Shown: positions 1 to 5,018 of the stretch, in pieces
Layout of the letters: each line of letters opens with the position of its first letter
How positions within the stretch are numbered: the first letter of the stretch is position 1
Source of the DNA: Gammaproteobacteria bacterium
GTDB taxonomy: Bacteria > Pseudomonadota > Gammaproteobacteria > GRL18
Assembly (NCBI GenBank): GCA_028571885.1
Contig: JAPVVU010000259.1
Coordinates: 1 to 5,018 of the forward strand
Reading direction: 5' to 3'
DNA length: 5,018 nucleotides
Notes under the pieces: generated by a model
What the model saw: the letters and a program-made list of their open reading frames with translations, nothing else
What the model was told of the DNA's origin: nothing
The model's database searches: none
Program-made: the position numbers and the translations under genes

Positions 1-216
1 CATATTGCCGGGTGTTCGACCCAGCATCAATTTTGCTTCTTCACCCACTGCAGCAACCATTTTTTCATTGGTTGAAGGATCTTGACGAATGGCAACAACA
101 GAAGGTTCATTGAGAACAATCCCCTGTCCTGGGATGTAAATCAATGTATTGGCTGTTCCTAGATCAATTGAGAGATCATTAGAAAAAACACCACGTAAAC
201 GACCGAATCCAAACAT
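1..216 (-). CDS. mreB: Rod shape-determining protein MreB, N-terminal 72 residues (runs off the window)
   Basis: MreB is a bacterial actin homologue that polymerises with ATP into membrane-bound filaments and directs the elongation-phase peptidoglycan machinery in rod-shaped cells. The visible part starts MFGFGRLRGVFSNDLS, a short hydrophobic/basic segment like the membrane-binding amphipathic helix of Gram-negative MreB. The actin-family phosphate-1 motif follows, DLGTANTLIY at residues 18-27, then GQGIVLNEPSVVAIRQD (about 30-46) and LGRTPGN (about 65-71), all near-identical to the E. coli protein. The start is the ATG whose complement lies at 214-216. A modest Shine-Dalgarno (AAGGG on the minus strand, 230-234) sits 13 nt upstream, rather far. 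No frame disruption is seen; the remaining roughly 275 residues would lie left of the window. The gene is divergent from gatCAB. Identification is very secure. Confidence 0.97.
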   Translation of the reverse strand, partial: MFGFGRLRGVFSNDLSIDLGTANTLIYIPGQGIVLNEPSVVAIRQDPSTNEKMVAAVGEEAKLMLGRTPGNM

Positions 217-289
217 AATTGGCGGGTTTCCCTTAATTTTTATGGTAACTTCAAAGCTGAGTTCAGAATCATTTCTGCCCAGTATTATC

Positions 290-320
290 TCCAGTTTGCT
301 TATTTTTTGCTTTAACTGGA
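290..320 (-). promoter_or_regulatory. Stem-loop in the mreB leader (7-bp perfect arms)
   Basis: TCCAGTT (290-296) and AACTGGA (314-320) are perfect inverted repeats separated by a 17-nt A-rich (minus strand) loop. The structure would sit about 75-105 nt upstream of the mreB start codon inside the predicted transcript. No T-run follows it, so it is not a normal attenuator. It may be an RNA structure or a DNA operator, or chance. Confidence 0.22.
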
Positions 321-380
321 AATTAAGTTGTTTAAAACATATGCCTGATGTCGAAGTTACTCAGCGTCAGTGAAGTATAT

Positions 381-405
381 TCAGCCGATCTGCAGTGAGA
401 TCTGA
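381..405 (-). promoter_or_regulatory. Short hairpin near the 5' end of the predicted mreB leader
   Basis: GATCT (387-391) pairs with AGATC (398-402) around a 6-nt loop, and the stem continues as TCA/TGA (381-383 with 403-405) after a 3-nt bulge. That gives eight base pairs. It would lie about 18-42 nt downstream of the predicted mreB transcription start and could act as a 5' stabilising structure. Stems of this size arise by chance in AT-rich DNA, so functional confidence is low. Confidence 0.2.
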
Positions 406-429
406 CCTGTTTCAAGCATAGATCTAACT

Positions 430-458
430 ATTTTAGGAATTTTGTTAAAAAATGTCCA
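430..458 (-). promoter_or_regulatory. Predicted sigma70-type promoter for mreB
   Basis: Read on the minus strand, a -35 box TGGACA (458 to 453, five of six matches to TTGACA) is followed by a 17-nt spacer and a -10 box TAAAAT (435 to 430, five of six matches to TATAAT). The optimal spacing and two near-consensus boxes make it the best promoter pair in the intergenic region. Transcription would start near 423, giving mreB a leader of about 207 nt. This is pattern-based; an additional promoter nearer the gene is possible. Confidence 0.6.
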
Positions 459-526
459 ATTTTCATTTGTGAATGACTGATAAATTTTGAATATTTGTGG
501 TAACTTATGCATCTTTAAACGATCTC

Positions 527-547
527 AATGTGAAAATTAATCACATT
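527..547. promoter_or_regulatory. CRP-like palindrome upstream of gatC (non-standard 7-nt spacer)
   Basis: AATGTGA (527-533) and TCACATT (541-547) are perfect 7-bp inverted repeats that match both half-sites of the CRP/Vfr family consensus, TGTGA-N6-TCACA. Here the centre (AAATTAA) is 7 nt, one longer than the standard spacing, which should weaken binding by CRP itself. The site ends 46 nt before the gatC start codon. It could be an operator for CRP or another regulator, or a small AT-rich hairpin in the gatC leader. Confidence 0.35.
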
Positions 548-593
548 TTATCGCGAAAACGATTTATTTTAGAAAACTTTGCAGGAGTTACTG

Positions 594-884
594 ATGTCCA
601 GATTGGATAAAAGTGATGTTGAAAAAATAGCCTTTTTAGCAAGGCTTGGGGTTGATGAACAGGACATGCCTGAATATGCAGCCAACCTGTCCAATATTCT
701 GGATATGGTTGAACAATTAAACTCAGTTGATACCGATGGCGTTAAACCCATGGCTCACCCCCTTGATGCGGTGCAGCGTCTACGTGCGGATGAAGTCACA
801 GAAGTGAATGATCGGGAAAATTTACAGTCACATGCGCCGGAAACTGCTGAGGGCCTGTATCTGGTGCCTCGAGTTGTTGAATAA
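594..884 (+). CDS. gatC: Asp-tRNA(Asn)/Glu-tRNA(Gln) amidotransferase subunit C (GatC)
   Basis: GatC is the small non-catalytic subunit of the cytoplasmic GatCAB amidotransferase; it wraps around GatA and GatB and is needed for a stable complex. The 96-residue product matches the usual length of about 95. It shows the family pattern: an N-terminal helical part (DVEKIAFLARLGV, residues 8-20; LSNILDMVEQL, about 32-42), the VKPMAHP segment near 50-56, and the typical C-terminus ending GLYLVPRVVE. I chose the ATG at 594 because a strong AGGAG (583-587) sits 6 nt upstream. An in-frame TTG at 579 would put the ribosome binding site inside the gene. It is first in the gatC-gatA-gatB order, 53 nt before gatA. 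The divergent mreB neighbour is the arrangement I recall from Pseudomonas. Confidence 0.96.
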   Translation: MSRLDKSDVEKIAFLARLGVDEQDMPEYAANLSNILDMVEQLNSVDTDGVKPMAHPLDAVQRLRADEVTEVNDRENLQSHAPETAEGLYLVPRVVE

Positions 885-937
885 GCGTTGTCAAGTTAGC
901 ATTTATAGAAAGCGAAAAACAAAAGTGGAAAAGAAAG

Positions 938-2392
938 ATGTATAACAAAACCATTGCTGAACTCAGCGCTGGACTTGAAGCCGGGGAGTTTTCAAGTGTT
1001 GAATTAACTCAGGTCTATCTGGATCGAATTAATTCTCTGGATGAGCAGTTAAACAGTTTTATTACGGTGACCCCCGAACGGGCACTGGAACAGGCAAAAA
1101 ATGCAGATATACAGCGTGCGGCTGGCAATGCTGGTATTTTAAATGGTATTCCTCTGGCTCAAAAAGATATTTTTTGTACCAAAGATGTTAAGACATCTTG
1201 TGGTTCCAAAATGCTTGATCCGTTTATCTCCCCTTATAACGCAACCACGATCAATAAATTCAATGATTCCGGGGCAGTCATGCTGGGTAAAACCAATATG
1301 GATGAATTTGCCATGGGTTCGTCTAATGAAACTTCGTGGTATGGCCCGGTAAAAAATCCCTGGAAACAGGACGCAGTACCAGGCGGTTCGTCGGGTGGTT
1401 CTGCTGCTGCAGTCGCAGCTCGACTGGCGCCTGCCGCAACGGGCACCGATACGGGAGGTTCTATTCGTCAGCCGGCATCATTTTGCGGTATTACCGGTCT
1501 GAAGCCCACCTATGGTCGAGTGTCACGTTATGGCATGATTGCCTTTGCTTCCAGCCTGGATCAGGCGGGCCCTATGACTCGTACAGCAGAAGATGCAGCC
1601 CTGATGCTGAATGTAATGGCTGGTATGGATCCAAGAGATTCTACCAGTGTTGATGAAGCTGTACCTGACTACACCGCGAACCTGAATGACAGCATAGAAG
1701 GTCTGAAAATCGGCCTGCCCAAAGAATACTTCTCAGAGGGTCTGGACGATTCAGTAGCAAAGGTCATTGAATCAGCCGTCAAAGAATATGAAAAAATGGG
1801 TGCTGTGATAAAAGAAATCAGCCTGCCGACCAGTAATCTGGCTGTCCCCACTTATTATATTATTGCGCCATCGGAATGTTCTTCGAATTTGTCCCGTATG
1901 GATGGTGTTCGTTTTGGACATCGTTGTAAGGATCCTAAAGATCTCAATGATCTGTATATTCGTTCGCGTGGCGAGGGTTTCGGCCCGGAAGTAAAGCGTC
2001 GAATTTTAGTGGGAACCTATGCTTTATCTGAAGGTTTCTATGATGCTTATTATGTCAAGGCGCAGAAAACACGTCGTTTGATCGCAAATGATTTTAATCA
2101 GGCTTTTGACGATGTTGATGTGATTATGGGGCCGGCAGCGCCATCAACCGCTTTTAATATTGGTGAATTGACCGATGATCCCATTACCATGTATTTATCC
2201 GATATTTACACCATTGCTGTTAATTTAGCAGGCCTTCCCGGTATGTCGATTCCTGCGGGCTTTGCTAATGATATGCCTGTAGGACTGCAATTAATCGGTA
2301 AACATTTTGCTGAATCAAAATTACTGAATGTCGCACACCAGTTTCAAAAAGAAACAGACTGGCACTTGAAAGCGCCTGCATCTTTTAAATAA
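938..2392 (+). CDS. gatA: Asp-tRNA(Asn)/Glu-tRNA(Gln) amidotransferase subunit A (GatA)
   Basis: GatA is the amidase-signature subunit of GatCAB. It hydrolyses glutamine and passes ammonia through an internal channel to GatB. The 484-residue product has normal family length. The Ser-cisSer-Lys triad is intact: Lys76 in AQKDIF, cis-Ser151 in the Gly/Ser-rich stretch PGGSSGGS, and nucleophile Ser175 in DTGGSIRQPA. These sit a constant three residues before the Staphylococcus aureus GatA positions 79, 154 and 178. By the same offset Arg355 and Asp422 are the likely glutamine-binding residues. The C-terminal NLAGLPGMSIPAGF block (about 429-442) is also typical. The start ATG has only a weak purine-rich ribosome binding site (GGA at 927-929), so coupling to gatC translation may help. 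gatB follows after 29 nt. No damage is seen. Other amidases (biuret or urea amidolyase types) are excluded by the flanking gatC and gatB. Confidence 0.98.
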   Translation: MYNKTIAELSAGLEAGEFSSVELTQVYLDRINSLDEQLNSFITVTPERALEQAKNADIQRAAGNAGILNGIPLAQKDIFCTKDVKTSCGSKMLDPFISPYNATTINKFNDSGAVMLGKTNMDEFAMGSSNETSWYGPVKNPWKQDAVPGGSSGGSAAAVAARLAPAATGTDTGGSIRQPASFCGITGLKPTYGRVSRYGMIAFASSLDQAGPMTRTAEDAALMLNVMAGMDPRDSTSVDEAVPDYTANLNDSIEGLKIGLPKEYFSEGLDDSVAKVIESAVKEYEKMGAVIKEISLPTSNLAVPTYYIIAPSECSSNLSRMDGVRFGHRCKDPKDLNDLYIRSRGEGFGPEVKRRILVGTYALSEGFYDAYYVKAQKTRRLIANDFNQAFDDVDVIMGPAAPSTAFNIGELTDDPITMYLSDIYTIAVNLAGLPGMSIPAGFANDMPVGLQLIGKHFAESKLLNVAHQFQKETDWHLKAPASFK

Positions 2393-2421
2393 AAGAACAA
2401 TCTGAGAGGTTAACAAATATT

Positions 2422-3870
2422 ATGCAATGGGAAGTCGTTATTGGTTTGGAAATCCATGTTCAATTGTCCACCAAATCAAAAATATTTTCTGGTGCTTCAA
2501 CAGCCTATGGTGCGGAGCCAAATACTCAGGCCTGTACCGTTGATTTAGGTTTGCCCGGTGTCCTGCCTGTTTTTAATGGCGAAGCGCTTAAAAAATCAGT
2601 GATGTTTGGTTTGGCCGTTGGTGCGCAAATCAATGAACGTTCTGTTTTTGACCGAAAAAATTATTTTTATCCCGACTCACCTAAAGCTTACCAGATCAGC
2701 CAATTGTATTATCCTGTCGTTGGTGAAGGCCATATTGATATTGTTCTGGAAGATGGTTCACAAAAACGCATCGGTGTGACCCGTGCGCATATGGAAGAAG
2801 ATGCAGGTAAGTCTCTGCATGAGAACTTTCATAAGCAAACCGGCATTGATCTGAACCGGGCGGGTACACCGCTATTGGAAATTGTTTCAGAGCCGGACAT
2901 GCGCAGTCCCAAAGAAGCTGTGGCCTATATGCGTAAAATTCATTCTATCGTCCGCTATCTGGGTATTTCAGATGGTAATATGCAGGAGGGCTCGTTTCGC
3001 TGTGATGCCAATGTCTCATTGCGTCCCAAAGGTCAGGAAGAATTCGGCACCCGTGCTGAATTAAAAAATATCAACTCTTTCCGTTTTGTCGAAAAAGCCA
3101 TCAATGTAGAGATTGAACGCCAGATGGATATTCTTGAAAGTGGCGGTACCGTGACTCAGGAAACACGTCTGTATGATTCGGAAAAAAATGAAACACGTTC
3201 CATGCGCAGTAAAGAAGAAGCAAACGATTATCGCTACTTCCCCGATCCTGATTTATTGCCGATTGTTATTTCCGCAGAAGAAATTGAAGCTATCCGTAAA
3301 ACGCTGCCTGAATTACCCGATGCTAAATGTGCCCGTTATATGGAACAACTGGGTCTGTCAGAAAAAGATGCCAGGGCATTGACGGTTGATAGAGATATGG
3401 CTGAATATTATGAACAGGTTCAGCAAGCGGTAGATGATGCCAAAATGGCTGCCAACTGGTTGCTGGGTGAGGTGTCTGCGATGAATAATAAAAATGGCCT
3501 GGAATTTAAAGACTGCCCTGTGAATGCAGTGCAATTAACGGGACTTTTAAAACGTGTCAAAGACAATACCATTTCTGGAAAAATTGCCAAAGAAGTTTTT
3601 GAAGCTATGTTTACTGGTGAAGGTTCTGGCGGTGAAGGCGATGCCGATACCATTATTGATAAAAAAGGCCTGAAACAAATCACGGATACAGGTGCAATTG
3701 AAGCTATTATTGATGAAGTCATTGCCAATAACCCCGGTCAGGTTGCTGAATTCCAATCAGGTAAAGATAAGCTGATTGGCTTCTTTGTCGGACAGGTAAT
3801 GAAAGCATCAAAAGGCAAGGCGAATCCTGGCCAGGTAAATCAAATTCTAATGCAAAAGCTGCGTTCATGA
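2422..3870 (+). CDS. gatB: Asp-tRNA(Asn)/Glu-tRNA(Gln) amidotransferase subunit B (GatB)
   Basis: GatB binds the mischarged tRNA, phosphorylates the side-chain carboxylate of Asp or Glu with ATP, and converts it to the amide with ammonia from GatA. The 482-residue product has about the usual length. The N-terminal cradle opens WEVVIGLEIHVQL. Catalytic-domain landmarks are RAHMEEDAGK (121-130, likely metal/ATP region), the GatB signature IDLNRAGTPLLEI (142-154), EGSFRCDANVS (189-199) and NDYRYFPDPDLLP (268-280). A helical domain and a YqeY-like tRNA-binding tail fill about 300-482. The first family zinc motif is incomplete: Cys38 is present but the expected partner is Asp41, as I recall for gammaproteobacterial GatB. 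Residues 399-408 carry a small duplication. AGAGGT (2405-2410) lies 11 nt before the ATG. In gammaproteobacteria the complex usually serves Asn-tRNA formation; whether Gln-tRNA is also a substrate cannot be told here. Confidence 0.98.
   Translation: MQWEVVIGLEIHVQLSTKSKIFSGASTAYGAEPNTQACTVDLGLPGVLPVFNGEALKKSVMFGLAVGAQINERSVFDRKNYFYPDSPKAYQISQLYYPVVGEGHIDIVLEDGSQKRIGVTRAHMEEDAGKSLHENFHKQTGIDLNRAGTPLLEIVSEPDMRSPKEAVAYMRKIHSIVRYLGISDGNMQEGSFRCDANVSLRPKGQEEFGTRAELKNINSFRFVEKAINVEIERQMDILESGGTVTQETRLYDSEKNETRSMRSKEEANDYRYFPDPDLLPIVISAEEIEAIRKTLPELPDAKCARYMEQLGLSEKDARALTVDRDMAEYYEQVQQAVDDAKMAANWLLGEVSAMNNKNGLEFKDCPVNAVQLTGLLKRVKDNTISGKIAKEVFEAMFTGEGSGGEGDADTIIDKKGLKQITDTGAIEAIIDEVIANNPGQVAEFQSGKDKLIGFFVGQVMKASKGKANPGQVNQILMQKLRS
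3616..3645 (+). repeat. Imperfect 15-bp tandem duplication inside gatB
   Basis: Two adjacent 15-bp units (3616-3630 and 3631-3645) share their first eight bases, GGTGAAGG, and 11 of 15 positions overall. They encode GEGSG followed by GEGDA at residues 399-408 of GatB, just before the conserved DTII...KGLKQ segment of the tail domain. From memory, relatives carry a single GEGDADTII run, so this looks like a five-residue insertion by local duplication in a flexible Gly-rich linker. It keeps the frame. Confidence 0.5.
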
Positions 3871-3895
3871 AAGATTTTTGCATGGGAGTAATGTT

Positions 3896-4801
3896 ATGAG
3901 TGCTTCTGAAAAAGACAAAATACGCCGTTTTTTATTTGATAAAGCTAATATTCGCGGTGAAATTACCAGCTTAAATGAAGTCTGGCAATTCATGCAGGCC
4001 AATCATGGTTATCCTGAAATAATCCGCCAGTATTTAGGGGAAGTTGTTGCGGCCTCAGTTTTATTGTCAGCGACGTTAAAGTTTGAAGGTTCAATGACGA
4101 TTCAGGCCAGTGGTGACGGAGCACTGACACTAATGGTGGTCGAATGTCGAAATGATTTTGGTGTCCGTGGTGTGGCCAAATACCAGGAATCCCTGATCAA
4201 TGAAATAGTTGATGAGATGTCTGATGAACCAGATATAAAAACACTTTTGGGTGATGGTACTTTAATCATTACTATTGAGCAGTCTAAAACTAAAGAACGC
4301 TATCAGGGTATAGTGGCTCTTGAAGGTAATAGTATTGCTGAATTTTTAGAAGGTTATCTGGAGCGTTCGGAGCAATTAGAAACACGTATTTTCCTGGCTT
4401 CAGATGAAAAGGCTGTGGGTGGTTTGCTATTACAGCAATTACCCGGTCAGAATGAAGATGACGACAGCTGGGAGCGTATTACTCATCTGGGCAGCACCAT
4501 TAAACCTGAAGAACTGCTTGGCCTCGATTCGCAAGAAATACTGCATCGACTTTATCATGAAGAAGATATTCGCCTTTTTGAACAAGAAGCCATCTACTTT
4601 AAATGCACTTGCTCCAGAGACAAAGTAACCAACATGCTCCGCTCCATCGGTCACCAGGAAGCCAGTAACATTATAAAGGAACAGGGCAATATTTCAGTAG
4701 ATTGTGAGTTTTGTGGTAAAGGTTATCAGTTTGATGAGATTGATATTGCCGGCATCTATAGTGAACATGCGCAGCCATCGGACCCTTCAACCAGGCACTA
4801 A
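3896..4801 (+). CDS. hslO: 33 kDa redox-regulated chaperone Hsp33 (HslO)
   Basis: Hsp33 is a cytoplasmic holdase that is inactive when reduced and zinc-bound. Oxidative unfolding conditions (hypochlorite, peroxide with heat) form disulfides, release zinc and unfold its linker, so it then binds aggregating proteins. The 301-residue product matches the usual 290-300. It begins DKIRRFLFDKANIRGEI (7-23), characteristic of the family, with the globular N-domain to about 175. A metastable linker follows, with an acidic patch NEDDDSWERI (186-195), then the C-terminal redox switch. All four zinc cysteines are present: CTC (Cys237, Cys239) and CEFC (Cys270, Cys273). I chose ATG 3896 because GGGAG (3884-3888) is 7 nt upstream; an in-frame TTG at 3878 precedes that site. 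The gene lies 25 nt after gatB with no terminator between, so co-transcription is likely. Confidence 0.97.
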   Translation: MSASEKDKIRRFLFDKANIRGEITSLNEVWQFMQANHGYPEIIRQYLGEVVAASVLLSATLKFEGSMTIQASGDGALTLMVVECRNDFGVRGVAKYQESLINEIVDEMSDEPDIKTLLGDGTLIITIEQSKTKERYQGIVALEGNSIAEFLEGYLERSEQLETRIFLASDEKAVGGLLLQQLPGQNEDDDSWERITHLGSTIKPEELLGLDSQEILHRLYHEEDIRLFEQEAIYFKCTCSRDKVTNMLRSIGHQEASNIIKEQGNISVDCEFCGKGYQFDEIDIAGIYSEHAQPSDPSTRH

Positions 4802-4823
4802 ATAACTGTTCCTAAAACTAATA

Positions 4824-4996
4824 AATTTAGTCACTATTCAGCGTATATTTCTTAATGATCACTGTTGAGCCCATGGTCACTTATTTTTCTGACGTTGCTT
4901 TCTGTTATGAGAAGCTGCTGCGCTCAGACAATCAAAGTCAGAAAAATAAGCAACCACAGGCTCTTTATAAATAATACGCTTCTAAGTTACAAAATT
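4824..4996. repeat. Long imperfect inverted repeat (palindromic element) downstream of hslO
   Basis: The two halves of this AT-rich stretch are diverged inverted copies. The strongest core is a perfect 14-bp pair, 4880-4893 with 4937-4950. Going inward, TTG/CAA, TT/AA and TCTG/CAGA pair as far as 4904/4925. Going outward, TGGT (4874-4877) pairs with ACCA (4953-4956), and GAGCC (4867-4871) with GGCTC (4959-4963), making 32 pairs in a 97-nt hairpin. After an internal loop about 10 nt longer on the left, AGCGTAT (4840-4846) pairs with ATACGCT (4974-4980), and AATTT (4824-4828) with AAATT (4992-4996). It begins about 22 bp after the hslO stop. It may be a MITE-like or other palindromic intergenic repeat, a structured RNA, or an atypical terminator. 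No transposase or clear target duplication is visible. The right boundary may extend past the window. Confidence 0.7.
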
Positions 4997-5018
4997 ATAA
5001 TTCTTTGTATTTTATATA

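Larger units (their letters stand above)
217..593. other. Divergent intergenic region between mreB and gatC
   Basis: These 377 bp separate two outward-facing genes and must hold the start signals of both. The mreB side is readable: a near-consensus promoter at 430-458 on the minus strand and a predicted leader of about 207 nt with two small hairpins. The gatC side is less clear. The best plus-strand pair I find is TTGTGA (467-472) and AATATT (490-495) with a 17-nt spacer, four matches of six in each, which is weak. A palindrome at 527-547 lies between that pair and the gatC ribosome binding site. The short reading frames crossing the region have no family resemblance and no convincing ribosome binding site. 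Confidence 0.8.

Noticed and set aside
149..373. Plus-strand 74-codon open frame over the mreB start region
   Set aside because: It lies partly antisense to the clear mreB coding start, has no recognisable domain, and has no good ribosome binding site.
579..593. Upstream TTG start for gatC, adding five residues
   Set aside because: The strong AGGAG at 583-587 would lie inside the gene; ATG 594 has ideal spacing and gives the normal family N-terminus.
888..909. TTGTCA in the gatC-gatA gap as an internal promoter
   Set aside because: The only -10-like sequences (TTTATA, TATAGA) are 8-10 nt away, too close for a sigma70 promoter.
3420..3728. Antisense 102-codon open frame within gatB
   Set aside because: It is a shadow of the gatB codon pattern; its translation is low-complexity with no family resemblance and no start signals.
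3878..3895. Upstream TTG start for hslO, adding six residues
   Set aside because: GGGAG at 3884-3888 would be inside the coding sequence; ATG 3896 is correctly spaced and gives a standard Hsp33 length.
4811..4831. Small stem (CTAAA/TTTAG or ACTAA/TTAGT) just after hslO as a terminator
   Set aside because: Only five A/T-rich pairs and no following T-run; it overlaps the outer arm of the larger inverted repeat, which explains the symmetry better.
4994..5001. Self-complementary ATTATAAT, a perfect -10 box on both strands
   Set aside because: No -35 box at suitable spacing on the plus strand, and the minus-strand -35 would lie at or past the window end; such boxes are frequent in AT-rich DNA.
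1..5018. CRISPR, tRNA or rRNA genes, phage, toxin-antitoxin or other unknown multi-gene systems
   Set aside because: No regularly spaced repeats, tRNA-like cloverleaf, integrase, transposase or small paired ORFs were seen; the coding sequence is fully accounted for by five conserved housekeeping genes.

Overview
This looks like a chromosomal housekeeping segment from a gammaproteobacterium with an AT-leaning genome. The evidence is a divergent mreB / gatCAB arrangement, which I recall from Pseudomonas and relatives, and proteins that read like gammaproteobacterial family members. One example is a GatB that opens MQWEVVIGLEIH and lacks a complete CxxC zinc motif. The genus cannot be named from this window alone.

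Layout. Positions 1-216 (minus strand) hold the first 72 codons of mreB, the actin-like cell-shape protein, running off the left edge. Positions 217-593 are a divergent intergenic region. It has a good sigma70-type promoter facing mreB (430-458), two short hairpins in the predicted mreB leader, and a palindrome resembling a CRP site (527-547) upstream of gatC. Positions 594-3870 (plus strand) hold gatC, gatA and gatB, complete and closely spaced. They encode the three subunits of the tRNA-dependent amidotransferase that converts Asp-tRNA(Asn) and/or Glu-tRNA(Gln) to the amidated forms. Positions 3896-4801 hold hslO (Hsp33, the redox-activated holdase chaperone), 25 nt after gatB and probably in the same transcript. 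Positions 4802-5018 contain no gene. They are dominated by an imperfect inverted repeat of about 170 bp with a perfect 14-bp stem at its core. I see no classical GC-rich stem plus T-run terminator after hslO.

How the genes work together. GatC, GatA and GatB form one heterotrimer: GatA releases ammonia from glutamine, GatB activates the mischarged aminoacyl-tRNA and uses the ammonia, and GatC holds the two together. Hsp33 has no known biochemical role in this pathway, so its place here is more likely operon economy or shared expression with translation genes.

Novelty. The coding content is conventional and I see no unknown multi-gene system. The signals most worth a second look are the long palindromic element after hslO, the 7-nt-spaced CRP-like palindrome, a small in-frame duplication in gatB, and the ATGA-linked mini-ORF between gatB and hslO.
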